From: an uncultured Eubacteriales bacterium
GTDB lineage: Bacteria > Bacillota > Clostridia > Oscillospirales > Oscillospiraceae
Direction: 5' to 3'
Assembly: GCA_900554705.1 (NCBI GenBank)
Contig: USIH01000059.1
Coordinates: 1 to 11,905, forward strand
Length of the DNA stretch: 11,905 nt
This document shows, in pieces, positions 6,342-11,905 of this stretch. Both the position numbers and the translations under genes were made by a program. Every line of letters begins with the position of its first letter. Within the stretch, counting starts at the first letter, position 1. The notes beneath the pieces were generated by a model. The model ran no database searches. It was not told the origin of the DNA and worked only from the letters and a program-made list of their open reading frames with translations.

Positions 6342-7007
6342 ATGACAAAGCAAAACACCCGCAGGCTGGTCACATCCGCCATGCTCATCGCCGTTTCGAC
6401 GGCACTCGCGCTTCTCTCCGAGACGATCCCGTTTTTGCAGCTCCGCTTCGGCGGCACGCTGACGCTCGCCTCCATGCTTCCGATCATCCTCATTTCCTAT
6501 ATGTACGGCGTGAAATGGGGGCTCGGCAGTGCGGCCGTCTACGCGGTCATCCAAATCTTCATCGGCTTTAAGACCGTCGCAGCGCTCTTCACCCCCTCCT
6601 CCGACGACTATATGCCGCTGAAAATGTCGATCTTCGTCCTCCTGTTTGACTATCTGCTGGCCTACGCCTCCCTCGGTCTGGGCGGCATCTTCGCCCGCAA
6701 AAAGAAGAGCTGCCTGCGTCTGGTCGCCGGCGGGGCGGTGGCGCAGCTATGCTGCTACCTGTTCCATGTGCTCTCCGGCTTCCTGTTCTACGGCGCATGG
6801 GCCGACTGGTTCTTCAGCGAGAGCGCGTTTAAGGAGCTTTCGGTCTCCGCGTATATTCTGGAGCATTTCTCCGGCCGCGGGCTTGCGCTCATCTATTCGT
6901 TTGTCTATAACGGCGTATACATGATCCCCGAGATCATCCTCACCGCCACTGTCGCCGCCCTGATCTACCGCATCCCCGCCATCACGCGGCGGCTGAACGG
7001 GCAATGA
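6342..7007 (+). CDS. thiT: Thiamine ECF transporter substrate-binding subunit ThiT
   Basis: 221 residues. ThiT is the membrane S-component that captures thiamine and docks on a shared ECF energizing module (EcfA, EcfA', EcfT), whose genes are not in this window. About six membrane helices are seen. Family marks include LRFGGTLTLASMLPI and YMYGVKWGLGSAAVYAVIQ. The ligand-pocket region FHVLSGFLFYGAWADW follows, then YSFVYNGVYMIPEI near the end, with the conserved Tyr-Asn seen in known ThiT proteins. The ATG at 6342 has AAGGAGG 6 bases upstream. An upstream in-frame TTG (6291) is rejected because it would start inside the terminator hairpin. The stop overlaps the thiN start by 4 bases. Expression is controlled by the TPP riboswitch. 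Confidence 0.95.
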   Translation: MTKQNTRRLVTSAMLIAVSTALALLSETIPFLQLRFGGTLTLASMLPIILISYMYGVKWGLGSAAVYAVIQIFIGFKTVAALFTPSSDDYMPLKMSIFVLLFDYLLAYASLGLGGIFARKKKSCLRLVAGGAVAQLCCYLFHVLSGFLFYGAWADWFFSESAFKELSVSAYILEHFSGRGLALIYSFVYNGVYMIPEIILTATVAALIYRIPAITRRLNGQ

Positions 7008-7624
7008 GCGGCACGCTCTGCCGCATCGTCGCCGCAGGCGATTTTTCCGCGCAGCGCTTTCTTGCCTGCGCGGCGCAGCGCCCGCACGCGCTGCTCATCG
7101 CCGCCGACGCGGGCTACCTTGCACTGTCGCGTCTGGGGCTGCATCCCGATCTGTTCCTCGGCGATGCCGATTCGCTGGGCTTTTTCCCGACGGACGTTGT
7201 GTGCGTCCCGCTGCCCGTCGAGAAGGACGACACCGACACGCTGGCCGCCGTGAAGGAAGGGCTGTCGCGCGGATATGCCGACTTCGAGCTGTTCGGCGCG
7301 CTGGGCGGCAGACGCTTTTCCCACAGTCTTGCCAATCTGCAAACGCTGCTCTACGCAAAGCGGCACGGCGCGGCCTGCCGCCTGATCGACGAGAGCTGCA
7401 CCGTCTTTGCGCTGCAAGCCGAGCGCTGCCGCATTTCCGGCGCGTTCTCTCTCTTCGCGGCGGACGGCGCGGCGCGGGTATCGGTGCGGGGCGCGAAATA
7501 CCCGCTGGAGGAAGGGCTGCTGATCCCCGATTTCCCCCTTGGCGTGAGCAACCGCGCCTTAGCGGGCAGCGCAGAGATCACGGTGCACGCAGGCAGCGTC
7601 TTCGTTGTCACCGAGCCGGAATAA
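7004..7624 (+). CDS. thiN: Thiamine pyrophosphokinase (thiamine diphosphokinase)
   Basis: 206 residues. The enzyme transfers pyrophosphate from ATP to thiamine, making the active cofactor TPP in the cytosol. Visible family motifs are AADAGY near residue 34, GDADS (GDFDS in most members) near residue 52, and EKDDTDT near residue 72, the acidic Mg-ATP site. GGRRFSHSLANLQTL follows at about 102-116. The C-terminal thiamine-binding barrel includes GAKYPLEEG and GVSNRALAGSAEITV. The usual GGRxDH motif reads GRRFSH here, so a highly conserved Asp is replaced by Ser. The rest of the catalytic sites are intact, so I expect an active enzyme but cannot be sure. The start overlaps the thiT stop (ATGA) without a strong ribosome site, which suggests coupled translation. 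Import and phosphorylation of thiamine are thus in one riboswitch-controlled operon. Confidence 0.92.
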   Translation: MSGTLCRIVAAGDFSAQRFLACAAQRPHALLIAADAGYLALSRLGLHPDLFLGDADSLGFFPTDVVCVPLPVEKDDTDTLAAVKEGLSRGYADFELFGALGGRRFSHSLANLQTLLYAKRHGAACRLIDESCTVFALQAERCRISGAFSLFAADGAARVSVRGAKYPLEEGLLIPDFPLGVSNRALAGSAEITVHAGSVFVVTEPE

Positions 7625-7629
7625 AATAC

Positions 7630-7677
7630 AGGCAGGAAGCATCTCCCGCACAAGGGAACGCTTCCTGCCTAATTTTT
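7630..7677 (+). terminator. Terminator of the thiamine operon
   Basis: AGGCAGGAAGC (7630-7640) pairs perfectly with GCTTCCTGCCT (7660-7670); an inner TCCC/GGGA pairing extends the hairpin. AATTTTTC follows. It begins 5 bases after the thiN stop. Confidence 0.93.
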
Positions 7678-7681
7678 CGGG

Positions 7682-7710
7682 TTTACAGCGCGCGAAATTT
7701 GTAGTAAACT
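7682..7710 (+). promoter_or_regulatory. Promoter of the zinc-ribbon/coiled-coil unit
   Basis: TTTACA (7682-7687) and TAAACT (7705-7710) are 17 bases apart, 30 bases before the ATG at 7741. The -35 is close to consensus and the -10 matches 4 of 6. The preceding terminator isolates this unit from the thiamine operon. Confidence 0.6.
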
Positions 7711-7740
7711 GTGAGTAAGTAAGGAAGGGAGGGCGACCGT

Positions 7741-8583
7741 ATGAACTGTATTCGCTGCGGCAAGCACATCCCCGCAGGCCGTCATTTTTGCGACGAGTGC
7801 GCGGGCGATGTCAGCACGCCGCTCAAGGACAGCCCGTTTCTCAACACCCATGTCCGCCTGACCGGTGCGCCTCCGGAAGGGGCAAAGAAGGACGCGAAAG
7901 AGCCGCAGACCGCACGGAAGAAAAAGGCGCGCAAGCCGTTTCGCAAGGGTCGCTGGATCGCCGCCGTCAGCGCGCTGGCGTGTCTGTGCCTTCTGCTGGG
8001 CGCCGCCTGTTTTTACTGTCTGTCCTCGCTCTACAGCGACAAGGCGCAGCGCGAACGCAACCGTCTGAGCGTGCAGGCCGAGCAGAACGAGCGTCTGCGG
8101 TCGGACTACGACGCGCTCAGCGCGCAGTTTGACGCCGCGCAGGAGGACAAGGCAGCCTTGCAGCAGAAGCTCGTGGAAAAGGATCAGGAGCTGAAGACCG
8201 CGCAGAATGAGCTGACGCAGGAGCGGCAGAAGCAGTCCGTCTCCACGCAGTCCGCACGCGAGATCCAGACGAAAAATCAGGAGCTTTTGAAGGAAAACGG
8301 CGAATATGAGAAGAAGGTGCAGGAGCTGAACGATTCGGTCGCCGCACTGGAAGGAAAGGTGCAGTCGCTCGACGACACCGTTGACACGCTGACAGAGAAG
8401 AACAAATCGCTGCAAAAGAAGTCCGATTTTATCGACGCGCACGTCGTCTTTATCGAAAACGACGGCACCGGCTACTATCACACCTATTCCTGCTCCCGCT
8501 TCAAGCGGCAGAGCTACTGGGCCTACAGCACGAACCTTGCCATTCATCAGGGCTACAAGCCCTGTCCGGATTGCGATCCGTGA
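7741..8583 (+). CDS. Membrane-anchored coiled-coil protein with N-terminal zinc ribbon and Ada-like C-terminal Cys cluster
   Basis: 280 residues; not a protein I recognise by name. Parts in order: a zinc ribbon C3-x2-C6-x10-C17-x2-C20 (MNCIRCG...FCDEC); a basic linker (KKKARKPFRKGR, about 60-71); one membrane helix at about 72-97 (WIAAVSALACLCLLLGAACF); a long charged coiled coil at about 100-226 (LQQKLVEKDQELKTAQNEL); and a C-terminal module with YYHTYSC (H247, C251) and GYKPCPDC (C275, C278). The last module resembles the His/Cys metal site of Ada-type and similar domains (H-x3-C...A-x3-GY-x-PC-x2-C). The basic residues before the helix suggest the zinc ribbon is inside and the coiled coil and C-terminal module outside. 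GGGAGG lies 8 bases before the ATG. It is followed after 17 bases by a small membrane protein gene. The function is unknown; sensor or envelope scaffold are guesses. Confidence 0.85.
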   Translation: MNCIRCGKHIPAGRHFCDECAGDVSTPLKDSPFLNTHVRLTGAPPEGAKKDAKEPQTARKKKARKPFRKGRWIAAVSALACLCLLLGAACFYCLSSLYSDKAQRERNRLSVQAEQNERLRSDYDALSAQFDAAQEDKAALQQKLVEKDQELKTAQNELTQERQKQSVSTQSAREIQTKNQELLKENGEYEKKVQELNDSVAALEGKVQSLDDTVDTLTEKNKSLQKKSDFIDAHVVFIENDGTGYYHTYSCSRFKRQSYWAYSTNLAIHQGYKPCPDCDP

Positions 8584-8600
8584 GAAAGGAGACTGGTCTC

Positions 8601-9050
8601 ATGAAATTCAAATGGGAGCTTCCCGTCAAGCTGACCGCCTGCCTGACGCTCGGCGGGTTTGCGGCGATCCTGATCATGTGCTTCTTTATCGGCTTCGGCT
8701 TTGACAGCACTGTCGGGAAAGAAGCGCTGTACGTATTTTTGTTTTTGGAGAGCATAAACGTGCTGACCGTCTTTCTGGGCGGGCGTCGCCTGCGCAAGCG
8801 TGCGGACGTCCCCGCTGAGGCGACGAAAATGCGCCGCTTCCGCCGGATCGCGGCAGGGCTTTGGCTCTTCGGCGCGGCCGCGATGCTCTTCTCCCTTGTG
8901 CTGGTGCTGCTCGGCCGACGCTACGGCGACCTGCTCGTACTGCTGCCGTGCCACGGCGGGCTGCTGCTCACTTGGCTGACGTGGCCGGCCATCCTGATGT
9001 CCTACCACCGTCGGCTACTGGCCGCGCAGTGCGCCGCCCGTCCTCTATAA
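8601..9050 (+). CDS. Small multi-pass membrane protein, function unknown
   Basis: 149 residues with about four predicted membrane helices: about 10-33 (LTACLTLGGFAAILIMCFFI), 42-60 (LYVFLFLESINVLTVFLGG), 84-104 (AAGLWLFGAAAMLFSLVLVLL) and 109-130 (DLLVLLPCHGGLLLTWLTWPA). The middle loop is strongly basic (RRLRKRADVPAEATKMRRFRR), so it should lie in the cytoplasm. I recognise no family motif or catalytic residues. The ATG at 8601 has AAGGAG spaced 9 bases upstream; an in-frame start at 8571 would overlap the previous gene and lacks such a site. It shares a promoter with the zinc-ribbon/coiled-coil gene, so the two products may act together at the membrane, which is inference from context. A strong terminator follows. 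Confidence 0.75.
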   Translation: MKFKWELPVKLTACLTLGGFAAILIMCFFIGFGFDSTVGKEALYVFLFLESINVLTVFLGGRRLRKRADVPAEATKMRRFRRIAAGLWLFGAAAMLFSLVLVLLGRRYGDLLVLLPCHGGLLLTWLTWPAILMSYHRRLLAAQCAARPL

Positions 9051-9056
9051 CGACCC

Positions 9057-9093
9057 GAGGCCGCCGCAGGGCTTTCCTGCGGCGGCCTCTTTT
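9057..9093 (+). terminator. Strong intrinsic terminator
   Basis: GAGGCCGCCGCAGG (9057-9070) pairs perfectly with CCTGCGGCGGCCTC (9076-9089) around GCTTT, followed by TTTTCT. The 14-bp GC-rich stem lies 6 bases after the stop of the small membrane protein gene. Confidence 0.95.
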
Positions 9094-9123
9094 CTATTCA
9101 TAAAGATTTCACAAATTCCGCTC

Positions 9124-9151
9124 TTGACAAAACGCGAAAGGGTGGTATGAT
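9124..9151 (+). promoter_or_regulatory. Sigma-A promoter of clpB
   Basis: Consensus TTGACA (9124-9129) and TATGAT (9146-9151) are 16 bases apart. The start of transcription should fall near 9158, just ahead of the CIRCE operator. The promoter is vegetative, so heat induction would come from loss of repression. Confidence 0.88.
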
Positions 9152-9165
9152 GTGGTCAAAAGGAA

Positions 9166-9192
9166 TTAGCACTCTCATGCGAAGAGTGCTAA
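9166..9192. promoter_or_regulatory. CIRCE operator (HrcA binding site)
   Basis: TTAGCACTC-N9-GAGTGCTAA matches the CIRCE consensus at all 18 arm positions. It lies in the 5' untranslated region between the predicted start of transcription and the clpB ribosome site. HrcA bound here blocks transcription at normal temperature, and heat or misfolded protein releases it. The hrcA gene is not in the window. Confidence 0.98.
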
Positions 9193-9214
9193 AAGAGCAA
9201 AGGAGGTCACAAAA

Positions 9215-11809
9215 ATGGACTTCGATCGTTATACGCAAAAATCGTTGGAGGCCGTCCGCGGCGCGCAATCGCTGGCGGCGGAGCATCAAAATCAGCAGAT
9301 TGAGCAGGCGCATCTTCTGCTTGCGCTTTTGGAGCAGGAGAGCGGCCTGATCCCGCAGCTTCTGAAAAAAATGGATGTCAGCACGGAGAGCTTTGAGGCG
9401 GCGACGCGCGCGGCGGTGGAAAAGCTGCCGTCCGTGACCGGTTCGGGGCGGGATGCCGACCACTTCTATATCTCGCGCGGAATGGATGCGCTGTTTGCCG
9501 AAGCGGAGCAGACGGCAAAATCCATGCGCGACGAGTATGTCTCGGTCGAGCATCTCTTCCTTGCAATGCTGAAAAAGGCGGACGACACCGTAAAGCCGCT
9601 CTTCTCCGACTACAACATCCGGCAGGAGGCGGCGCTCAAGGCGCTGCAATCCGTGCGCGGCAGTGCCCGCGTGACCACGGACAACCCCGAGCAGACCTAT
9701 GAGGCGCTGGAAAAGTACGGCGTGGATCTGGTCAAGCGCGCACGCGAAAAGCAGACCGACCCCGTGATCGGCCGCGACGAAGAGATCCGGAACGTCATCC
9801 GCATCCTGTCCCGTAAGACGAAGAACAATCCCGTTCTGATCGGTGAACCGGGCGTCGGCAAGACTGCCATCGCCGAAGGACTGGCGCAGCGCATCGTGCG
9901 CGGCGACGTCCCGAAATCCCTGCAAGACAAGACCGTCTTCTCGCTGGACATGGGCGCGCTGATCGCGGGCGCGAAATACCGCGGCGAATTTGAGGAGCGT
10001 CTGAAGGCCGTTCTGAACGAGGTCAAGGCCTCGGAGGGGCGCATCATCCTCTTCATCGACGAGCTGCACACCATCGTCGGCGCAGGCAAGACCGAGGGCA
10101 GCATGGACGCGGGCAATCTGCTCAAGCCCATGCTGGCGCGCGGCGAGCTGCACTGCATCGGCGCGACCACGCTCGACGAATACCGCAAATATATCGAAAA
10201 AGACCCCGCGCTGGAGCGCCGGTTCCAGACCGTGCTCGTCTCCGAGCCGACGGTAGAGGACACCATCGCCATTCTGCGCGGTCTGGAGGAGCGTTACGAG
10301 GTCTATCACGGCGTGAAGATCACCGATCCGGCCATCATCGCCGCTGCAACGCTCTCGGATCGCTATATCACCGACCGCTTCCTGCCGGACAAGGCGATCG
10401 ACCTGATCGACGAGGCGTGCGCCCTCATCCGCACGGAGATGGACTCCATGCCGACGGAGCTGGACGTCATTCGCCGTCGCATCATCCAGATGGAGATCGA
10501 GGAGGCGGCGCTGAAAAACGAGACGGATGAGCTTTCCAAGGGGCGTTTGGAGGAGCTGCGCAAGGAGCTGGCCGAGCAGCGCGAGAAGTTCAACGCCATG
10601 AAGGCACAGTGGGAAAACGAAAAAAACGCCATCGGCAAGGTGCAGCAGCTACGCGAACGCATCGAAAAGCTCGGCGCGCAGATCGAAAAAGCGGAGCAGA
10701 GCTATGACCTCGAGACGGCGGCGCGCCTGAAATACGGCGAGCTGCCGGAGGCGAAGAAGCAGCTTGCCCATGAAGAGCAGCTTGCGCAGAACGCGAAGCA
10801 CAGCAGCCTCCTGCGCGACAAGGTCACGGAGGAGGAGGTCGCGCGCATCGTGGAGCGCTGGACGGGCATTCCCGTGGCAAAGCTCATGGAAGGCGAGCGC
10901 GACAAGCTCCTGCATCTGGAGCAGACGCTGCATGAACGCGTGATCGGACAGGACGAGGCCGTCAAGGCGGTCTCCGAGGCGATCCTGCGCAGCCGCGCCG
11001 GTATTCAGGATCCCAACCGCCCCATCGGCTCCTTCCTCTTCCTCGGCCCGACCGGCGTGGGCAAGACGGAGCTTGCCAAGGCGCTGGCACAGGCGCTCTT
11101 TGACGACGAGAAGAACCTCGTGCGTATCGACATGAGCGAATACATGGAGAAGTTCTCCGTCTCGCGTCTGATCGGAGCGCCTCCCGGATACGTCGGCTAC
11201 GACGAAGGCGGCCAGCTCACGGAGGCCGTGCGCCGCAAGCCTTACTGCGTCGTCCTCTTTGACGAGGTGGAGAAGGCGCATCCGGACGTGTTCAACATCC
11301 TCCTGCAAGTGCTCGACGACGGGCGCATCACCGACTCGCAGGGCAGAACGGTGGACTTCAAGAACACCATTCTGATCCTGACCTCCAACCTCGGCTCGCA
11401 GGCGCTTTTGGACGGCATCGCATCCGACGGCAGCATCCGTCCGGAGGCAAAAGAAGAGGTCGAGCAGCTGCTGCGGCGCTCCTTCCGTCCGGAATTCCTC
11501 AACCGTCTGGATGAGATCGTCTTCTACAAGCCGCTGACGCGCGAAAACATCGTCGGCATCGTCGACTTGCAGCTTGACGCGCTCAACCGCCGTCTGAAGG
11601 ATCGCCAGCTCAGCTGTGCGCTTTCGCCGGAGGCAAAGCAGTTTATCATCGACGCGGCCTACGACCCGCAGTACGGCGCGCGGCCGCTCAAGCGCTACCT
11701 GCAACACACGGTCGAAACGCTGCTCGCGCGGCGTATCGTTGAGGGCAGCGTCGCCCCCGGCAGCACCCTGCACGTAGATGTGAAGAACGGCGCGCTGATC
11801 GTCCTGTAA
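9215..11809 (+). CDS. clpB: ClpB disaggregase chaperone (Hsp100)
   Basis: 864 residues, full length. The hexameric AAA+ ATPase threads aggregated proteins through its pore, working with DnaK. The N-domain covers about 1-145 (two Clp_N repeats, [18 protein letters not shown] and [14 protein letters not shown]). NBD1 has Walker A GEPGVGKT at 210-217, Walker B FIDE with D282/E283, and an ALERRF arginine finger. The coiled-coil M-domain (about 400-520, rich in Glu/Lys, with [16 protein letters not shown]) marks ClpB and separates it from ClpA and ClpC. NBD2 has Walker A GPTGVGKT at 611-618, pore loop GYVGYDEGG, and Walker B LFDE at 683-684. [12 protein letters not shown] follows in the C-terminal domain. 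There is no IGF/IGL-type ClpP loop that I can see. The ATG at 9215 has AAGGAGGT about 7 bases upstream. It is transcribed alone under CIRCE/HrcA control. Confidence 0.98.
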   Translation: MDFDRYTQKSLEAVRGAQSLAAEHQNQQIEQAHLLLALLEQESGLIPQLLKKMDVSTESFEAATRAAVEKLPSVTGSGRDADHFYISRGMDALFAEAEQTAKSMRDEYVSVEHLFLAMLKKADDTVKPLFSDYNIRQEAALKALQSVRGSARVTTDNPEQTYEALEKYGVDLVKRAREKQTDPVIGRDEEIRNVIRILSRKTKNNPVLIGEPGVGKTAIAEGLAQRIVRGDVPKSLQDKTVFSLDMGALIAGAKYRGEFEERLKAVLNEVKASEGRIILFIDELHTIVGAGKTEGSMDAGNLLKPMLARGELHCIGATTLDEYRKYIEKDPALERRFQTVLVSEPTVEDTIAILRGLEERYEVYHGVKITDPAIIAAATLSDRYITDRFLPDKAIDLIDEACALIRTEMDSMPTELDVIRRRIIQMEIEEAALKNETDELSKGRLEELRKELAEQREKFNAMKAQWENEKNAIGKVQQLRERIEKLGAQIEKAEQSYDLETAARLKYGELPEAKKQLAHEEQLAQNAKHSSLLRDKVTEEEVARIVERWTGIPVAKLMEGERDKLLHLEQTLHERVIGQDEAVKAVSEAILRSRAGIQDPNRPIGSFLFLGPTGVGKTELAKALAQALFDDEKNLVRIDMSEYMEKFSVSRLIGAPPGYVGYDEGGQLTEAVRRKPYCVVLFDEVEKAHPDVFNILLQVLDDGRITDSQGRTVDFKNTILILTSNLGSQALLDGIASDGSIRPEAKEEVEQLLRRSFRPEFLNRLDEIVFYKPLTRENIVGIVDLQLDALNRRLKDRQLSCALSPEAKQFIIDAAYDPQYGARPLKRYLQHTVETLLARRIVEGSVAPGSTLHVDVKNGALIVL

Positions 11810-11816
11810 ATCAAGC

Positions 11817-11851
11817 AACACCGGTGAGAGCCCCCAACTCCCACCGGTGTT
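11817..11851. terminator. Inverted repeat after clpB, possible terminator
   Basis: AACACCGGTG (11817-11826) and CACCGGTGTT (11842-11851) form a perfect 10-bp stem with a 15-base C-rich loop. It starts 7 bases after the clpB stop. No T run follows on either strand, so it is not a standard intrinsic terminator. It could be an RNA-stabilising hairpin or part of a repeat. The remaining bases to the right end are AT-rich and hold no gene that I can see. Confidence 0.5.
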
Positions 11852-11905
11852 CAGACTGTCAAAAAAGTCCGTAACCGTCAAAATAGATTAACTTTTTAAG
11901 AAAAT

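Noticed and set aside
6003..6554. 183-codon minus-strand ORF across the tetR-thiT intergenic region
   Set aside because: It crosses two promoters, the TPP riboswitch and the terminator; its translation has no domain character.
7669..8547. 292-codon ORF opposite the zinc-ribbon/coiled-coil gene
   Set aside because: Leu/Arg-rich mirror of a coiled-coil reading frame. The plus strand has promoter, ribosome site and paired Cys motifs.
9154..9160. CtsR heptad GGTCAAA upstream of clpB
   Set aside because: CtsR operators need two directly repeated heptads. Only one is present, so it is not called as a site.
9098..10309. 403-codon ORF opposite clpB N-terminal half
   Set aside because: Antisense shadow. 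It would run through the clpB promoter and CIRCE element, and the opposite strand has perfect Walker motifs.
10649..11881. 410-codon ORF opposite clpB C-terminal half
   Set aside because: Antisense shadow of NBD2, with no ribosome site or recognisable domain.

Overview
The window reads as a stretch of core chromosome from a GC-rich member of the Firmicutes, most likely class Clostridia near the Oscillospiraceae/Ruminococcaceae (lineage is inference). Supporting signs are SepF and DivIVA for division, a T-box leader on an aminoacyl-tRNA synthetase gene, a TPP riboswitch on a thiT-type transporter, a perfect CIRCE element, strong AGGAGG ribosome sites, sigma-A promoters and a Gram-positive-type Hfq. 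No rRNA, tRNA, CRISPR array, phage gene or transposase gene was found. Gene density is high and no gene-free stretch exceeds about 270 bases.

Left part, minus strand (1-6137), reading right to left. A TetR-type regulator and a DUF308/HdeD-like membrane protein overlap by 4 bases behind a clear promoter. They are followed by hfq, a single-pass HlyD-like adaptor protein, the PLP-binding protein yggS (ylmE), sepF and divIVA. A T-box leader with an ATC (Ile) specifier comes next, then ileS, which runs off the left edge. The yggS-sepF-divIVA-ileS order is the classic Gram-positive division cluster, but ylmG and ylmH are missing between sepF and divIVA. The T-box starts only a few bases after the divIVA stop. 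It therefore probably acts as a tRNA-gated valve inside the operon as well as a leader.

Centre, plus strand (6160-7677). A near-consensus sigma-A promoter drives a TPP riboswitch with an intrinsic terminator, then the thiamine ECF transporter subunit thiT, and overlapping it by 4 bases a thiamine pyrophosphokinase. Together these make a salvage unit: import thiamine, pyrophosphorylate it, and shut the operon off when TPP is abundant. It ends at a strong terminator.

Right part, plus strand (7682-11905). A two-gene unit has its own promoter. It encodes a membrane-anchored coiled-coil protein with a zinc ribbon at the N-terminus and an Ada-like His/Cys cluster at the C-terminus, plus a small multi-pass membrane protein. 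I cannot name either gene, and this is the least explained part of the window. After a strong terminator, clpB is expressed from a sigma-A promoter with a perfect CIRCE operator, so it should be under HrcA heat-shock control. The last ~95 bases hold an inverted repeat and an AT-rich tail.

No large undescribed system is evident. The items most worth a second look are the zinc-ribbon/coiled-coil pair, the T-box inside the division operon, and the altered active-site motif in the thiamine pyrophosphokinase.
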